From: Clostridia bacterium
Lineage (GTDB): Bacteria; Bacillota; Clostridia; Oscillospirales; QAMX01
Direction of reading: 5' to 3'
Length of the DNA stretch: 33,526 nucleotides
Assembly (NCBI GenBank): GCA_017533425.1
Contig: JAFXIE010000089.1
Coordinates: forward strand, 1-33,526
Shown here: piece after piece, positions 6,370-17,328 of the stretch
How positions within the stretch are numbered: position 1 is the first letter of the stretch
Layout: every line of letters starts with the position of its first letter
Notes under the pieces: model-generated
Told to the model about the DNA's origin: nothing
The model's database searches: none
The model's input: the letters and a program-made list of their open reading frames with translations, nothing else
Program-made: the position numbers and the translations under genes

Positions 6370-7608
6370 ATGGAAAGGTGTATTCTGCACAGCGATCTCA
6401 ACGCCTTTTATGCCTCGGTGGAGGTGGCGAAGGATCCCGCCCTGCGGGGACGGCCGGTGGCGGTGTGCGGCTCGGAATCCGACAGGCACGGAATCGTGCT
6501 GGCAAAGTCGCAGGAGGCAGCCCGCGCCGGGGTGAAAACGGGAATGGTCAACTGGGAGGCACGGCGGCTCTGCCCGGGGCTTGTGTGCCTTCCGCCCCAT
6601 TTTGACGATTATCTCGCCTGTTCCCGCCGGGTTCGCCGCATTTATGAGCGCTATACCGACCAGGTGGAGCCCTACGACATGGACGAATGCTTTCTGGATG
6701 TTTCGCAGAGCCGCTCCCTTTTCGGCAATGGGGGAGAGATCGCGGAAAGCATCCGCCGGACGGTCAAGGCAGAGACCGATCTGACGGTGAGCATCGGCGT
6801 TTCCTTCAACAAGCCCTTTGCCAAGCTGGGAAGCGACCTGAAAAAGCCCGATGCCGTGACGGAGATCAGCCGGGAGAATTTTCACGAGGTGGTGTGGCCG
6901 CTGCCGGTGGAGACGCTGCTTTATGTGGGCCCGGCCACCCGGCGGAAGCTGGTGGCGCGGGGGGTTCGCCGGGTGGGGGATATCGTGCGCTACGGGGAGG
7001 AGAACATGGCTGCCCTGCTGGGAAAATGCGGACGGCAGCTCTATGCCTTTGCCGCGGGGCTGGATCGCTCCCGGGTGATGCACACGGATTTTTCCGCGCC
7101 CATCAAGTCGGTGGGGCATGGACTGACCTTTACCGCCGATCTGCACAGCGACGGCGAGGTGGGGCAGATGCTGCTCTTTCTTGCCCAGGATGTGGAGCAC
7201 CGTCTGCGCACGGCGGCGCTGCACGCCGGGGGTGTGGAGGTGGCGGTACGGGATACCGATCTTGCCGTGCGGCAGTATCAGCGTATCCTTCCGGCGGCCA
7301 CCCGCAGCGCCCTGCGGATCGCGGAGGCGGGGCTGTGCCTTTTCCGGGAAAATTATTCCTGGCGGAGGCCGGTGCGGGCGCTGACGGTGCGCGCCATCCG
7401 GCTGACACCCGCCGGCGGAAGCCGCCAGTGCCTGCTGGGGCCTGCGGAGCAGCAGCTGTGCCGGGATGAGACCATCGGCGCCACGGTGGAGGGGGTTCGC
7501 GCCCGCTTCGGAAAGTGGGCGGTGGCGCCCGCCGCCCTTCTCGGGATGGAAAAGGTGCCCGGCGCCACATCCCACGATGTCATCCTGCCGGGACAGATGT
7601 ATGCATAG
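6370..7608 (+). CDS. dinB: Y-family DNA polymerase IV
   Basis: An error-prone translesion polymerase of 412 aa. Catalytic metal ligands are visible: D9 in 'LHSDLNAFYASVE' and D105-E106 in 'YDMDECFLD'. The palm motif 'VSIGVSFNKPFAKLGSDLKK' (about 140-159) and a helix-hairpin-helix region 'VGPATRRKLVARGVRRVGDI' follow, then the little-finger domain. No clear C-terminal QLxLF beta-clamp motif is seen. The start is fixed by GGAGGGG 3 nt before the ATG. Two LexA boxes cover the promoter, so expression should rise in the SOS response. It is divergent from cysK. Confidence 0.93.
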   Translation: MERCILHSDLNAFYASVEVAKDPALRGRPVAVCGSESDRHGIVLAKSQEAARAGVKTGMVNWEARRLCPGLVCLPPHFDDYLACSRRVRRIYERYTDQVEPYDMDECFLDVSQSRSLFGNGGEIAESIRRTVKAETDLTVSIGVSFNKPFAKLGSDLKKPDAVTEISRENFHEVVWPLPVETLLYVGPATRRKLVARGVRRVGDIVRYGEENMAALLGKCGRQLYAFAAGLDRSRVMHTDFSAPIKSVGHGLTFTADLHSDGEVGQMLLFLAQDVEHRLRTAALHAGGVEVAVRDTDLAVRQYQRILPAATRSALRIAEAGLCLFRENYSWRRPVRALTVRAIRLTPAGGSRQCLLGPAEQQLCRDETIGATVEGVRARFGKWAVAPAALLGMEKVPGATSHDVILPGQMYA

Positions 7609-7630
7609 GTGAAAAAATCGGAAAAGCGGG

Positions 7631-7659
7631 TAGGAATTTTGCGGAAACTGTGCTATAAT
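7631..7659 (+). promoter_or_regulatory. Probable promoter of the MFS-SGNH unit
   Basis: An extended -10 TGCTATAAT (TATAAT 7654-7659) lies about 40 bp upstream of the MFS start; the -35 (TAGGAA) is weak. Confidence 0.5.
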
Positions 7660-7697
7660 TCGGAGCAGCATGCAAACAAAGGCGGTGTGTTCCGAAA

Positions 7698-8939
7698 ATG
7701 AAAGGCTATGCGCGCGTCAAGGCGGCCTGCTATATGACCAATATCTCCATGTCCGTGGTGGGAAATATTTCTCCCATACTCTTTCTCACCTTCCGGACGC
7801 TGTACGGCATCTCTTACTCCCTGCTGGGGCTTTTGGTGCTGGTCAATTTCTCCTCCCAGCTGGCCATTGACCTGATTTTTTCCTTTTTCTCCCATAAATT
7901 CAACATTTCGCGCACCGTCAAGCTCATCCCCGTGCTGACCCTGGCGGGGCTTCTGGTGTATGCGGTGTGGCCGCTGCTGCTGCCGGAGGCGGCATATGTC
8001 GGCCTGGTGATCGGAACGCTGATATTTTCCGTGTCCGGCGGACTGGCGGAGGTGCTCATCAGCCCCGTCATTGCCGCCATTCCCGCCAAGGATCCCGACC
8101 GGGAGATGAGCAAGCTCCATTCGGTCTATGCCTGGGGCGTGGTGGGCGTTGTGCTCTTTGCCACCGCCTTCCTGCGCATTTTCGGCGCGCAGAGCTGGCA
8201 TCTTCTTGCCCTGATCTTTATGGCGGTACCCCTGTCCGCCGCCCTGCTCTATGCCGGCTGCGAGCTGCCGAAGATGGCTGCCCCGGAACGGGTGGGTCAG
8301 GTGCTCTCCTTTTTGAAAGACCGGGGTCTGTGGATGTGCGTTGCCGCCATTTTCCTTGGCGGCGCGGCGGAATGCACCATGGCGCAGTGGTGCTCCGGGT
8401 ATCTTGAAAAGGCCGTCGGTATTCCCAAGCTCTGGGGCGATATTTTCGGCGTGGCTCTTTTCTCCGTCATGCTCGGCACCGGGCGCTCCATGTATGCCCG
8501 GTCGGGTCGCCGCATCGGGCGGGTGCTTACCCTCGGCGCGGTGGGGGCTGCGGTGTGCTATGGCCTTGCGGCGCTGTGCAATATTCCCGCCATCGGCCTG
8601 CTTGCCTGCGCCCTCACCGGCCTGTGCGTGTCCATGATGTGGCCGGGCAGCCTCATCGTTGCGGCCGACCGGCTTCCCCAGGGCGGCGTATTTATGTATG
8701 CCATGATGGCCGCCGGCGGTGATCTCGGTGCCTCGGTGGCACCCCAGCTGGTGGGCGTCATCACCGATACGGTTTTTGCCCTGCCCGGCGCGGCAGAGCT
8801 TGCCGCAGACCTCGGCGTGACTGCCGAGCAGCTGGGCATGAAATGCGGCATGCTGGTGGGTATGCTCTTCCCCCTCGCCGCCATCCCCCTCTATTTCCAC
8901 ATCCGCCGCAGCCGCAGAGCCGGCGGGCTGGAGCCCTGA
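7698..8939 (+). CDS. Major facilitator superfamily transporter
   Basis: The 413-aa protein has about 12 hydrophobic helices, with a break near the middle ('LPKMAAPERVGQVLSFLKDRG') that fits the cytoplasmic loop between two six-helix halves. The N-terminal half has the loop 'FSFFSHKFNISRTVK' after TM2, a loose version of the MFS motif A position. The C-terminus is short and basic (HIRRSRRA). The substrate cannot be told; the family includes sugar and drug transporters. It precedes an SGNH hydrolase gene by 46 bp with no terminator between, so the two are likely co-transcribed and the hydrolase may act on the transported compound. Confidence 0.85.
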   Translation: MKGYARVKAACYMTNISMSVVGNISPILFLTFRTLYGISYSLLGLLVLVNFSSQLAIDLIFSFFSHKFNISRTVKLIPVLTLAGLLVYAVWPLLLPEAAYVGLVIGTLIFSVSGGLAEVLISPVIAAIPAKDPDREMSKLHSVYAWGVVGVVLFATAFLRIFGAQSWHLLALIFMAVPLSAALLYAGCELPKMAAPERVGQVLSFLKDRGLWMCVAAIFLGGAAECTMAQWCSGYLEKAVGIPKLWGDIFGVALFSVMLGTGRSMYARSGRRIGRVLTLGAVGAAVCYGLAALCNIPAIGLLACALTGLCVSMMWPGSLIVAADRLPQGGVFMYAMMAAGGDLGASVAPQLVGVITDTVFALPGAAELAADLGVTAEQLGMKCGMLVGMLFPLAAIPLYFHIRRSRRAGGLEP

Positions 8940-8985
8940 TTTTTTTGCCGGAAGAAAACATGAACATACAGAAAGGATAAGAAAA

Positions 8986-9762
8986 ATGGATTGGATGCGC
9001 GAACTTTTTTGTGAAAACGAAAAGCCCCTGGATCGCCTGGTGGAGGGCTACAGCCACACCTCCGTTTTCCGCACCCTGGCCTTTGTGGGCGACAGCCTTT
9101 CCTCCGGCGAATTTGAAAGCCGGGACGGCGAGGGAAAGCCCGGCTACCACGATTATTTTGAGTATTCCTGGGGGCAGTATATTGCCCGCAGCTGCGGCCT
9201 CACCGCCTACAATTTCTCCCGCGGCGGCATGTCGGCCAAGGAGTATATGACCAAATTTGCCGATGCAAACCGCTTCTGGCGGCCGGAGGTGGCGGCGCAG
9301 GGCTATGTCATCGCCCTCGGCGTCAACGACATTTTCAATCTCCATCAGGAGATGGGCACCACCGCGGATATCTGCAGGGAGGACTGGCGCAAAAATGCCG
9401 ACACCTTTGCCGGCTGGTACGGCGCCATCATCAGCCGCTATAAGGAGATCCAGCCGGATGCACACTTTTTCCTCTTGAACATGCCCCGCGGCGGCGGTCC
9501 TATGGATGAGACCAAGGGAAGATTTGCCCAGCTCATCCGGGATATTGCGGCCCTCTTCGATAACTGCTGGTGCATCGATCTCTTCGAGTACGGCCCCGTT
9601 TACGATGCGGAATTCAAGGAGAAATTCTATCTCTACGGCCACATGAACGCCAGCGGCTACATTCTTACCGCCCGCATGGTGGACTCCTACATCGACTATA
9701 TCGTTCGCCACAATCCCGAAGCCTTCCGCCGGATCGCCTACATCGGAACGGAACTGAAGTGA
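8986..9762 (+). CDS. SGNH/GDSL hydrolase
   Basis: The 258-aa protein has a full set of blocks: 'FVGDSLSSGEFES' with the nucleophile Ser in GDS, the Gly block 'NFSRGGMSAKEY', 'ALGVNDIFN' with the oxyanion Asn, and 'LYGHMNASGY' near the C-terminus as the likely His block. No signal peptide is seen, so it is probably cytoplasmic and could deacylate small esters or sugars. An AAGGAT site precedes the ATG. It ends at a strong terminator. It contrasts with the catalytically dead-looking SGNH protein at 1475-2077. Confidence 0.82.
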   Translation: MDWMRELFCENEKPLDRLVEGYSHTSVFRTLAFVGDSLSSGEFESRDGEGKPGYHDYFEYSWGQYIARSCGLTAYNFSRGGMSAKEYMTKFADANRFWRPEVAAQGYVIALGVNDIFNLHQEMGTTADICREDWRKNADTFAGWYGAIISRYKEIQPDAHFFLLNMPRGGGPMDETKGRFAQLIRDIAALFDNCWCIDLFEYGPVYDAEFKEKFYLYGHMNASGYILTARMVDSYIDYIVRHNPEAFRRIAYIGTELK

Positions 9763-9800
9763 AAAATGAGCACCGTCTAAATGGGCGGTGCTCATTTTTT
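9763..9800 (+). terminator. Terminator after the SGNH gene
   Basis: Stem ATGAGCACCG/CGGTGCTCAT (9766-9775 and 9786-9795), 10-nt loop, T tract to 9800, and an A tract on the left; it starts directly after the stop codon. Confidence 0.9.
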
Positions 9801-9861
9801 ATACGGGGATCAATGCAAATTGAATCCAACGGAGACTTGGATTTAAACAAGAAATTGATGA

Positions 9862-9893
9862 TTGTATTTCCAAGGCGGTGTGGTATAGTATAC
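9862..9893 (+). promoter_or_regulatory. XRE-regulator promoter with palindrome at -10
   Basis: TTGTAT (9862-9867), 16 bp, TATAGT (9884-9889) with an extended TGG. The palindrome GTATAGTATAC (9883-9893) covers the -10 and could be the site for autoregulation by the downstream XRE protein. Confidence 0.55.
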
Positions 9894-9923
9894 ATATATT
9901 ACAAAACGAGGGAGGTAGAGATC

Positions 9924-11093
9924 ATGCAGTTGGATCTCGGAGAAATCATACGGGAACTGCGCCGGCGCCGGGGGTGCACGCAGGAGACGCTGGCCAAAGC
10001 CATCGGTGTGTCATCGCAGGCGGTGTCCCGATGGGAGGCGAACGGCGGATACCCCGATATGGAAACGCTTCCCCTCATTGCGAATTACTTTGGGGTCTCC
10101 ATTGATTATCTTTTTGGGTACAATAACGAGAGAGCGCTGCGCATCGACGAGGTGGTATCCAGAATCGAAACGATGAATCTGCAGAACAACGGGGTGGATG
10201 TCAATGTAGATCAATGCATTTCTCTGGCGCGGGAGGCCATGATCGAGTTCCCGGGAAATGAAAAGGTGATGCTGTGCCTTGCCTCCGTGCTGTATAACGC
10301 GGGATATGTCCGCCGGGGAGAGGTACACCGGACCGATGCGGAGGGCTACGACGTTTTCGATGCCGAGCGTCACCGCAGCTATCCGGAATGGGCCGAGGCC
10401 ATAGCACTATACGAAAAACTGCTGCAGACGGCGGATCCCGGGGAGCTGCGCAACCGGACGGTGAACGAGCTTTCTCAGCTGTATCAGAATGTGGGCGCCC
10501 ATGACCGTGCAAAGAGACTTGCCGAAACGGCACCGAGCATTCGCGGCTCACAGGAGTTTTTGAAAATGCGTTCGGCGGACGGAAAAGCTCGGGCTGTTGC
10601 CTGCGGAGAGGCGTTGCTCAAAACCGCCGGGGCGTGCTCGGAGCTGATGGTGCAGACCGTGCTGGGCAGCAAGAAGAATATGACCCCGGCGGAGAAGTCA
10701 CAGAGCCTGCGCGGTGCGGCGGGGATCATTGACCTCGTTTGCCCCGACGGAAATTGCGGCCACTATCACGACTATCTTTCTCAGCTATATATGCTGATCT
10801 CGCTGTATTTGTGGTTGGATGGGGAAAAGAATGCGGCCTTTGATGCGCTTTACGAAGCAATTTGGCATGTTGACCGGTTTTGTGCATATCTGGATGGAAA
10901 CGGTGACTATACGGCGCCGCTGGTACGCCTGGTTTCCCATAAGCCGAAAGGAAGAGGCGATTGCCCGCGCCCTACGAGACGCAATCTTTTGGCCGATTGG
11001 CCCGGCTGGTGTGTGCCGGAGGCGAAGACCGTGAAGGCGGAGATGCAGGCCGATCCCCGGTGGAATGCGTGGGTTGCAGAATTGGAGAAATAG
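9924..11093 (+). CDS. XRE-family regulator with TPR-like domain
   Basis: The 389-aa protein starts with a Cro/CI-type helix-turn-helix (about 5-60): 'IIRELRRRRGCTQETLAKAI', 'VSSQAVSRWE' as recognition helix, and 'LPLIANYFGVSIDYLFGY'. The rest is helical with TPR-like pairs ('ISLAREAMIEFPGNEKVMLC', 'EWAEAIALYEKLL'), a layout used to sense a peptide or partner. The start at 9924 is chosen by GGAGG 8 nt upstream and the domain boundary; a longer open frame back to 9570 overlaps the SGNH gene and is not real. It is 116 bp upstream of the ABC exporter gene and may control it. Confidence 0.85.
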   Translation: MQLDLGEIIRELRRRRGCTQETLAKAIGVSSQAVSRWEANGGYPDMETLPLIANYFGVSIDYLFGYNNERALRIDEVVSRIETMNLQNNGVDVNVDQCISLAREAMIEFPGNEKVMLCLASVLYNAGYVRRGEVHRTDAEGYDVFDAERHRSYPEWAEAIALYEKLLQTADPGELRNRTVNELSQLYQNVGAHDRAKRLAETAPSIRGSQEFLKMRSADGKARAVACGEALLKTAGACSELMVQTVLGSKKNMTPAEKSQSLRGAAGIIDLVCPDGNCGHYHDYLSQLYMLISLYLWLDGEKNAAFDALYEAIWHVDRFCAYLDGNGDYTAPLVRLVSHKPKGRGDCPRPTRRNLLADWPGWCVPEAKTVKAEMQADPRWNAWVAELEK

Positions 11094-11209
11094 GTAAGAT
11101 TGTTTGGAAAAATCATGAACGAAAAGCAATACGGCAATGGAGATTGCTATAAAATAAGGTGTCGGGAAAGCAAAATGGTATCAGATTTTTCAAATGAAAG
11201 GTAAATACA

Positions 11210-12994
11210 ATGAAAAAGACCTTTAATATTGCGAGGAACATTGCCTGGCTCTGCAAACCGTATTGGAAATACGGCAGGCTTTTCTTTATCCTTTCGATGG
11301 TTCTGTCTGTCGGTCTGGCTCCTTTAAGCGATATTTTGTATGTGTATTCGCCGGAGATCATTGTGGACTTGCTGAACGAAGAAAAAGCATTTGGATATAT
11401 TGCTTTTATCGCGCTGGCGTTGGCCGGCGGTAACGTAGCATGCAATATTCTGCCAAAACTATTTAATCCCTATTTTGCAAAAAAACAGACAGAAATCGAT
11501 TTGGCTGTGGGAAAAGATATATATAAAAAAGCGACTGAGATTGACTATCGCTATGTGGATACCCCCAAATATTACAACGATTATTCTTGGGCATTAAATG
11601 AATATGCGAACCAGACGAACCGAACCTTTCGCTTTGTGAAAAAATTTCTCTCTTCCCTTTTGAGCGTGGTTGCGCTTGGAACAATTGTCATCGCTGTTGG
11701 CCCGTGGCTGTTGGCTATCGAGATCATTCAACTGCTGCTCCAGCATTTTTTGATTGATAAAAGAAATAAAGTCAATCTCAAAATGAAGGATGAGTTGGTT
11801 CCTATTGACAGACGGATTTCCTACTGTCACAGGCTTTTTTATTTGAAAGACTATTCGGCGGATATTAAATCGACGCCCCTCAAAGAATGGGCCTTTGCGG
11901 CATATGATACTGCCGGAAAAGAAAAGATTGCAACTAAATACCATTTTTCCAAGCGAACGGCAGCGATAACCATTGGACAGGAAGCTCTGTTTATTATCAC
12001 CGAGTTGTGTATTATTCTCTATTTGATTCAGAGCGTTGCTGCGGGAAACATTGCGGAAACAGGTCTGTATGTAACCATGCTTCTGTCTTTCTATCGGTTA
12101 GATTTCAAATTGTATGACCTGATTCAGCTTGTCGACGAAGCTGCCGATATCTCTATGAATGCAGAAAAGGTTCGCAATTTCTATAATACGGACTCTGAAA
12201 TTGAAAAACCCAAACAGCAGGTTAATCATCATTCAATAGGCGAAGGTAATTTTTCCATCGAGTTAAGAAATGTTAATTTTTCTTATGAAAGCTCGGAGTT
12301 TTCTCTTTCTGATATCAATCTTACGATTCATCCGGGAGAAAAAGTAGCAATAGTCGGAGAAAATGGTGTTGGCAAATCCACGCTTGTTAAATTGCTGATG
12401 AGATTGTATGATGTATCGGCCGGAGATATATTGATTAACGGAGTATCCATTAAAGATTATGCGGTGAATGATCTCCGGCAACATATTGGCATTGCTTTTC
12501 AAAACGCAAATGTGTATGCGATGACATTCGCGGAAAATCTGTCGTTGTTCGGCGCAACGTCTGTTTCGGAACTGGAGAAATTGGCGGGAGATTTGGACTT
12601 GTTACCTATTCTGGCGAAGAATCAAGCGGATTATAATTCTGCGATAACAAAGGAATTTGACGAAAACGGTATCGTTCTGTCAGGCGGCGAAGCACAGAGA
12701 ATTGCTTTGGCGCGGCTAATGACCCGCAATTGGGGATTGCTGCTTTTGGATGAACCGTCCTCTGCGCTGGATCCGATAGCCGAATACAGAATGAACCAAC
12801 ACATTATAAATACGGCAAACAAAGCCACAACAATCGTTGTGGCGCATCGCTTGTCCACAATCCGGAAGGTTGATAAGATCGTCGTAATGGATTGCGGCAG
12901 AATCATTGAAACCGGTTCACATGATGACCTCATGTCAATAAAGGGAAAATACTACGAAATGTTTTCAAAGCAGGCGGAGAACTATGTGAGCTAA
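11210..12994 (+). CDS. ABC exporter, fused permease and ATPase
   Basis: The 594-aa chain has an N-terminal six-helix exporter domain (about 20-310) and a C-terminal ATPase: Walker A 'GENGVGKST' (about 383-391), Q-loop 'IAFQNANVY', signature 'LSGGE' (about 490), Walker B 'LLLLDEPSSALD' and H-loop 'VVAHRLST'. All catalytic residues are present. There is no peptidase C39 domain, so it is not a leader-cleaving bacteriocin exporter. The intracellular 'YRYVDTPKYYNDYSWAL' is typical of Clostridial exporters of unknown cargo. It would function as a homodimer or with a partner not seen here. The gene is markedly AT-richer than glnN or dinB, suggesting acquisition. It ends at the terminator at 13035-13077. 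Confidence 0.9.
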   Translation: MKKTFNIARNIAWLCKPYWKYGRLFFILSMVLSVGLAPLSDILYVYSPEIIVDLLNEEKAFGYIAFIALALAGGNVACNILPKLFNPYFAKKQTEIDLAVGKDIYKKATEIDYRYVDTPKYYNDYSWALNEYANQTNRTFRFVKKFLSSLLSVVALGTIVIAVGPWLLAIEIIQLLLQHFLIDKRNKVNLKMKDELVPIDRRISYCHRLFYLKDYSADIKSTPLKEWAFAAYDTAGKEKIATKYHFSKRTAAITIGQEALFIITELCIILYLIQSVAAGNIAETGLYVTMLLSFYRLDFKLYDLIQLVDEAADISMNAEKVRNFYNTDSEIEKPKQQVNHHSIGEGNFSIELRNVNFSYESSEFSLSDINLTIHPGEKVAIVGENGVGKSTLVKLLMRLYDVSAGDILINGVSIKDYAVNDLRQHIGIAFQNANVYAMTFAENLSLFGATSVSELEKLAGDLDLLPILAKNQADYNSAITKEFDENGIVLSGGEAQRIALARLMTRNWGLLLLDEPSSALDPIAEYRMNQHIINTANKATTIVVAHRLSTIRKVDKIVVMDCGRIIETGSHDDLMSIKGKYYEMFSKQAENYVS

Positions 12995-13034
12995 ACGAGA
13001 CTGACATTGCATCGGCAATGGTTAATATCGGCAC

Positions 13035-13077
13035 AAAAAAGGGGAAGACGCGTACAGTACGTGTCTTCCCCTTTTTG
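13035..13077. terminator. Bidirectional terminator between ABC gene and glnN
   Basis: A long hairpin, GGGGAAGACGCGTAC (13041-13055) against GTACGTGTCTTCCCC (13057-13071), is flanked by A6 and T5. It serves both convergent genes. Confidence 0.9.
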
Positions 13078-13096
13078 GATCTTTGGCATATGTTTG

Positions 13097-15190
<2,094 letters not shown>

Positions 15191-15273
15191 GTGTGCTCTC
15201 TCCTGTCATTGGGAATTTGAAAAATGGGGAGGAGGATCGTTTTGCAAAATAAACATCCTCTTCTTGACTTTGT

Positions 15274-15302
15274 ATTATACTGCGCAGAAGGAAAAATGTC
15301 AA
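15274..15302 (-). promoter_or_regulatory. glnN promoter
   Basis: Minus strand TTGACA (15297-15302), 17 bp, TATAAT (15274-15279): both boxes match the sigma-A consensus. The start site is about 75-80 bp upstream of the glnN ATG. Confidence 0.85.
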
Positions 15303-15399
15303 CGAATTGGCGGGAAATCCGTCGCCGGGCGGAAAAGCTTCTGCCGCGGAGCGGTTCAAAATAGATAAAAGAAACTTTAAAACAGATAATAACTGATTA

Positions 15400-15428
15400 T
15401 TGAGCAGGCGGTTATGATATGATAAAAT
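15400..15428 (+). promoter_or_regulatory. AraC-gene promoter
   Basis: TTGAGC (15400-15405), 17 bp, TAAAAT (15423-15428). The inverted repeat ATAAT-AACTG-ATTAT (15386-15400) abuts the -35 and could be a regulator site. Confidence 0.6.
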
Positions 15429-15452
15429 ATAAGCTGCAAAGGCGGTGAAAAC

Positions 15453-16376
15453 ATGGAACATATTACGGTCAGCACAAAAAACTATCGAAAAAAAGTAGCC
15501 CTTGCCGCGTGCGAAGAGAACGGGCCGCTGGACGATATCGATATTAAGGATAAACACTTTCTGCTGATTGTGCTGACAAAGGGAAAGATGGAGTTTGCGG
15601 TCGGAGATCAGAGAATCGCCGCCAATGCGCCTGCTTTTTTATGCTTTGATGAGCTTGAAAATCCCCGGCTGCTTTCAAAAACGGAGGCGCAGTACACCTG
15701 CGTTTATTTTCATCCGACATTTTTGAATATCAATATGACCTTTGAGTTTCTGCGCTCCAGCCAGTATGACGACATAGCCTCCGTCCACGATATGTTTATG
15801 CTGCGGCCCTTCATGGATAAGACCTATGTCATCCCCATCTCGCATATCAGCACCGAGCGGATTGCCCAATCCGCCGACTATATGCGCCAGGAGCTGACCG
15901 AGCAGAGGGACCGCTACTGGTCCTGCCGGGGACGCACCTACTTTATGGAGCTGATTATCGCCCTGGAGCGCATGTACGGCCTGAACGGCTACGGTTGGCA
16001 GCACCGGCAATCCGACAATGCGCCCATCATCAAAAATCCCCGGCTGCGGGACGCGGTGCTCTACATTGAGGAGAACTACCGAAAGGACATTGCCCTTTCG
16101 GATGTCGCCGCCAACGCGCGCATCAACCATACCGATCTGAACGCGCTGATGAAGGGAGAGCTTGGGTGCACGGCGATGGAATATTTGAAAAAATACCGCA
16201 TCGCCATGTCCAAAAAGCAGCTGGCCTTCACCGATGTGCCCATCAAGGATATTTCCGACATGGTCGGCTTCAAAACGGTGCAACATTTCAACCGGGTTTT
16301 TAAGGAAATCACGGGCACAACCCCGGCGGTATTCCGCAGAACGGCGGTGGAAAAGCGCCGCACGGAGATCAAATAG
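15453..16376 (+). CDS. AraC-family transcriptional regulator
   Basis: The 307-aa protein has an N-terminal cupin-like sensing region (about 15-100: 'HFLLIVLTKGKMEFAVGDQR') and a C-terminal double helix-turn-helix (about 195-295: 'LRDAVLYIEENYRKDIALSD', then 'PIKDISDMVGFKTVQHFNRV' with 'FKEITGTTPAVFRR'), the classic AraC signature. The ligand is unknown. The ATG has an AAAGGCGG site upstream. Its position between glnN and the lipoprotein array suggests it may control one of them; this is inference only. Confidence 0.88.
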   Translation: MEHITVSTKNYRKKVALAACEENGPLDDIDIKDKHFLLIVLTKGKMEFAVGDQRIAANAPAFLCFDELENPRLLSKTEAQYTCVYFHPTFLNINMTFEFLRSSQYDDIASVHDMFMLRPFMDKTYVIPISHISTERIAQSADYMRQELTEQRDRYWSCRGRTYFMELIIALERMYGLNGYGWQHRQSDNAPIIKNPRLRDAVLYIEENYRKDIALSDVAANARINHTDLNALMKGELGCTAMEYLKKYRIAMSKKQLAFTDVPIKDISDMVGFKTVQHFNRVFKEITGTTPAVFRRTAVEKRRTEIK

Positions 16377-16451
16377 AGCTGCGCCGCATCGCGGCGGAAA
16401 GTCCCCGCTCCGGCCCGCAAAAATTTTCTTTGCAGCCCCCCGGAAAACCCA

Positions 16452-16480
16452 TTGACGCGGAGGGGTATATACCTTATAAT
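16452..16480 (+). promoter_or_regulatory. Promoter of the lipoprotein array
   Basis: TTGACG (16452-16457), 17 bp, TATAAT (16475-16480), about 70 bp upstream of the first lipoprotein gene. It is the only strong promoter I see before the terminator at 24615-24653. Confidence 0.8.
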
Positions 16481-16551
16481 TTGATTATGAAGCAAATGCT
16501 CCTACAACACATTCGGCGACGATATTTTTTACCGAAAGGCGGGAGAGAAAA

Positions 16552-17328
16552 ATGAAAAAATCTGTACGCATTTTGACCGGCGGCGCGCTGCTGATAATGC
16601 TGTTGCTGCTGCCCGCCTGCACGGATGCGCCGCGGGAGGAGACGGTGGAGTTTGCCATCTTTAACGAAAGCACCCGCCTCTCCGCCACGGTGACCTACAG
16701 CGAAGATGAGCCCGACCGGGCGGAATGGCTGACGGTCCGTAACCTCGATTCCGGAAGGGAAATGCACCGTTTCCGCCTGGCGGACAACCGCTGCTTTACC
16801 ACGCAGGGAATCTTCCTTGAGGACATCAATCTGGACGGCATGCTGGATATCCTCCTGCCCCACAGGAGGGATGAGAGCGCGGTGTATTTTCAGGCCTTTA
16901 TGTGGAATTCCGTGGGGAAGGGCTATGTCTATACCCCGAGCTTTCAGAATGTGCCAAACTGCAATGTGGTGAAATCCCTGCACCGCCTGCAGTCGACCAT
17001 AACCGAGGACGGCCAGACGGAGTACAGCCTCTGGAAATACGATACGGCGGCGCAGCGCTTTATCCGCACCCGCAGCGTTACCTGGGAGGAAAGCCATCTG
17101 CCGGGGCAGATGAGCTTCCGCGCCTACCGGTGGGAGATTTTCGGCGTCGGTGAAAAATCCGTCCTGACGGAGTATATCGAGACGGCCAAAACGGAGGATG
17201 GCATCGATCTTGCCGACTCCGCACTGCAGGGTTATGCCGGCCCGGATGCCTATTTCCGGCTGCGCGATGCGAGCTGGCAGGCCGAAGATATCTTTTGGAA
17301 AAAGGCGCTGAAGGAGGAGAAGAAATGA
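16552..17328 (+). CDS. Lipoprotein with calcium-loop/FG-GAP-like domain
   Basis: The protein has 258 aa with a lipoprotein signal peptide ending LLPAC (Cys23). Around residue 90 it has 'EDINLDGMLDILL', the D-x-N-x-D-G calcium loop typical of FG-GAP/VCBS-like repeats, then 'SLWKYDTAAQRFIRTRSVTW'. This segment is paralogous to the middle of the protein at 21637-22959 ('DISFDGAEDLLVL', 'SIWRYDSEKVQVSLVRTLCW'). It is predicted to face the outside of the membrane; no function can be assigned. The stop overlaps the next start (ATGA), so translation is coupled. It is first in the array. Confidence 0.8.
   Translation: MKKSVRILTGGALLIMLLLLPACTDAPREETVEFAIFNESTRLSATVTYSEDEPDRAEWLTVRNLDSGREMHRFRLADNRCFTTQGIFLEDINLDGMLDILLPHRRDESAVYFQAFMWNSVGKGYVYTPSFQNVPNCNVVKSLHRLQSTITEDGQTEYSLWKYDTAAQRFIRTRSVTWEESHLPGQMSFRAYRWEIFGVGEKSVLTEYIETAKTEDGIDLADSALQGYAGPDAYFRLRDASWQAEDIFWKKALKEEKK

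Noticed and set aside
5299-7671. 790-codon open frame on the minus strand covering cysK and the dinB antisense.
   Set aside because: Only the cysK part (to 6225) has family motifs and a ribosome site; the rest is the antisense shadow of dinB in GC-rich DNA.
11115-11204. 29-codon ORF with two Cys between the XRE regulator and the ABC exporter, a possible exported peptide.
   Set aside because: It has only a weak GGA upstream, no leader-like pattern and an ordinary spacer-like composition; chance is as likely. Conservation in relatives would change this.
15191-15273. Riboswitch in the glnN leader.
   Set aside because: Only one short hairpin with a TTTTGCAAAA loop is seen; it fits no riboswitch consensus I know.
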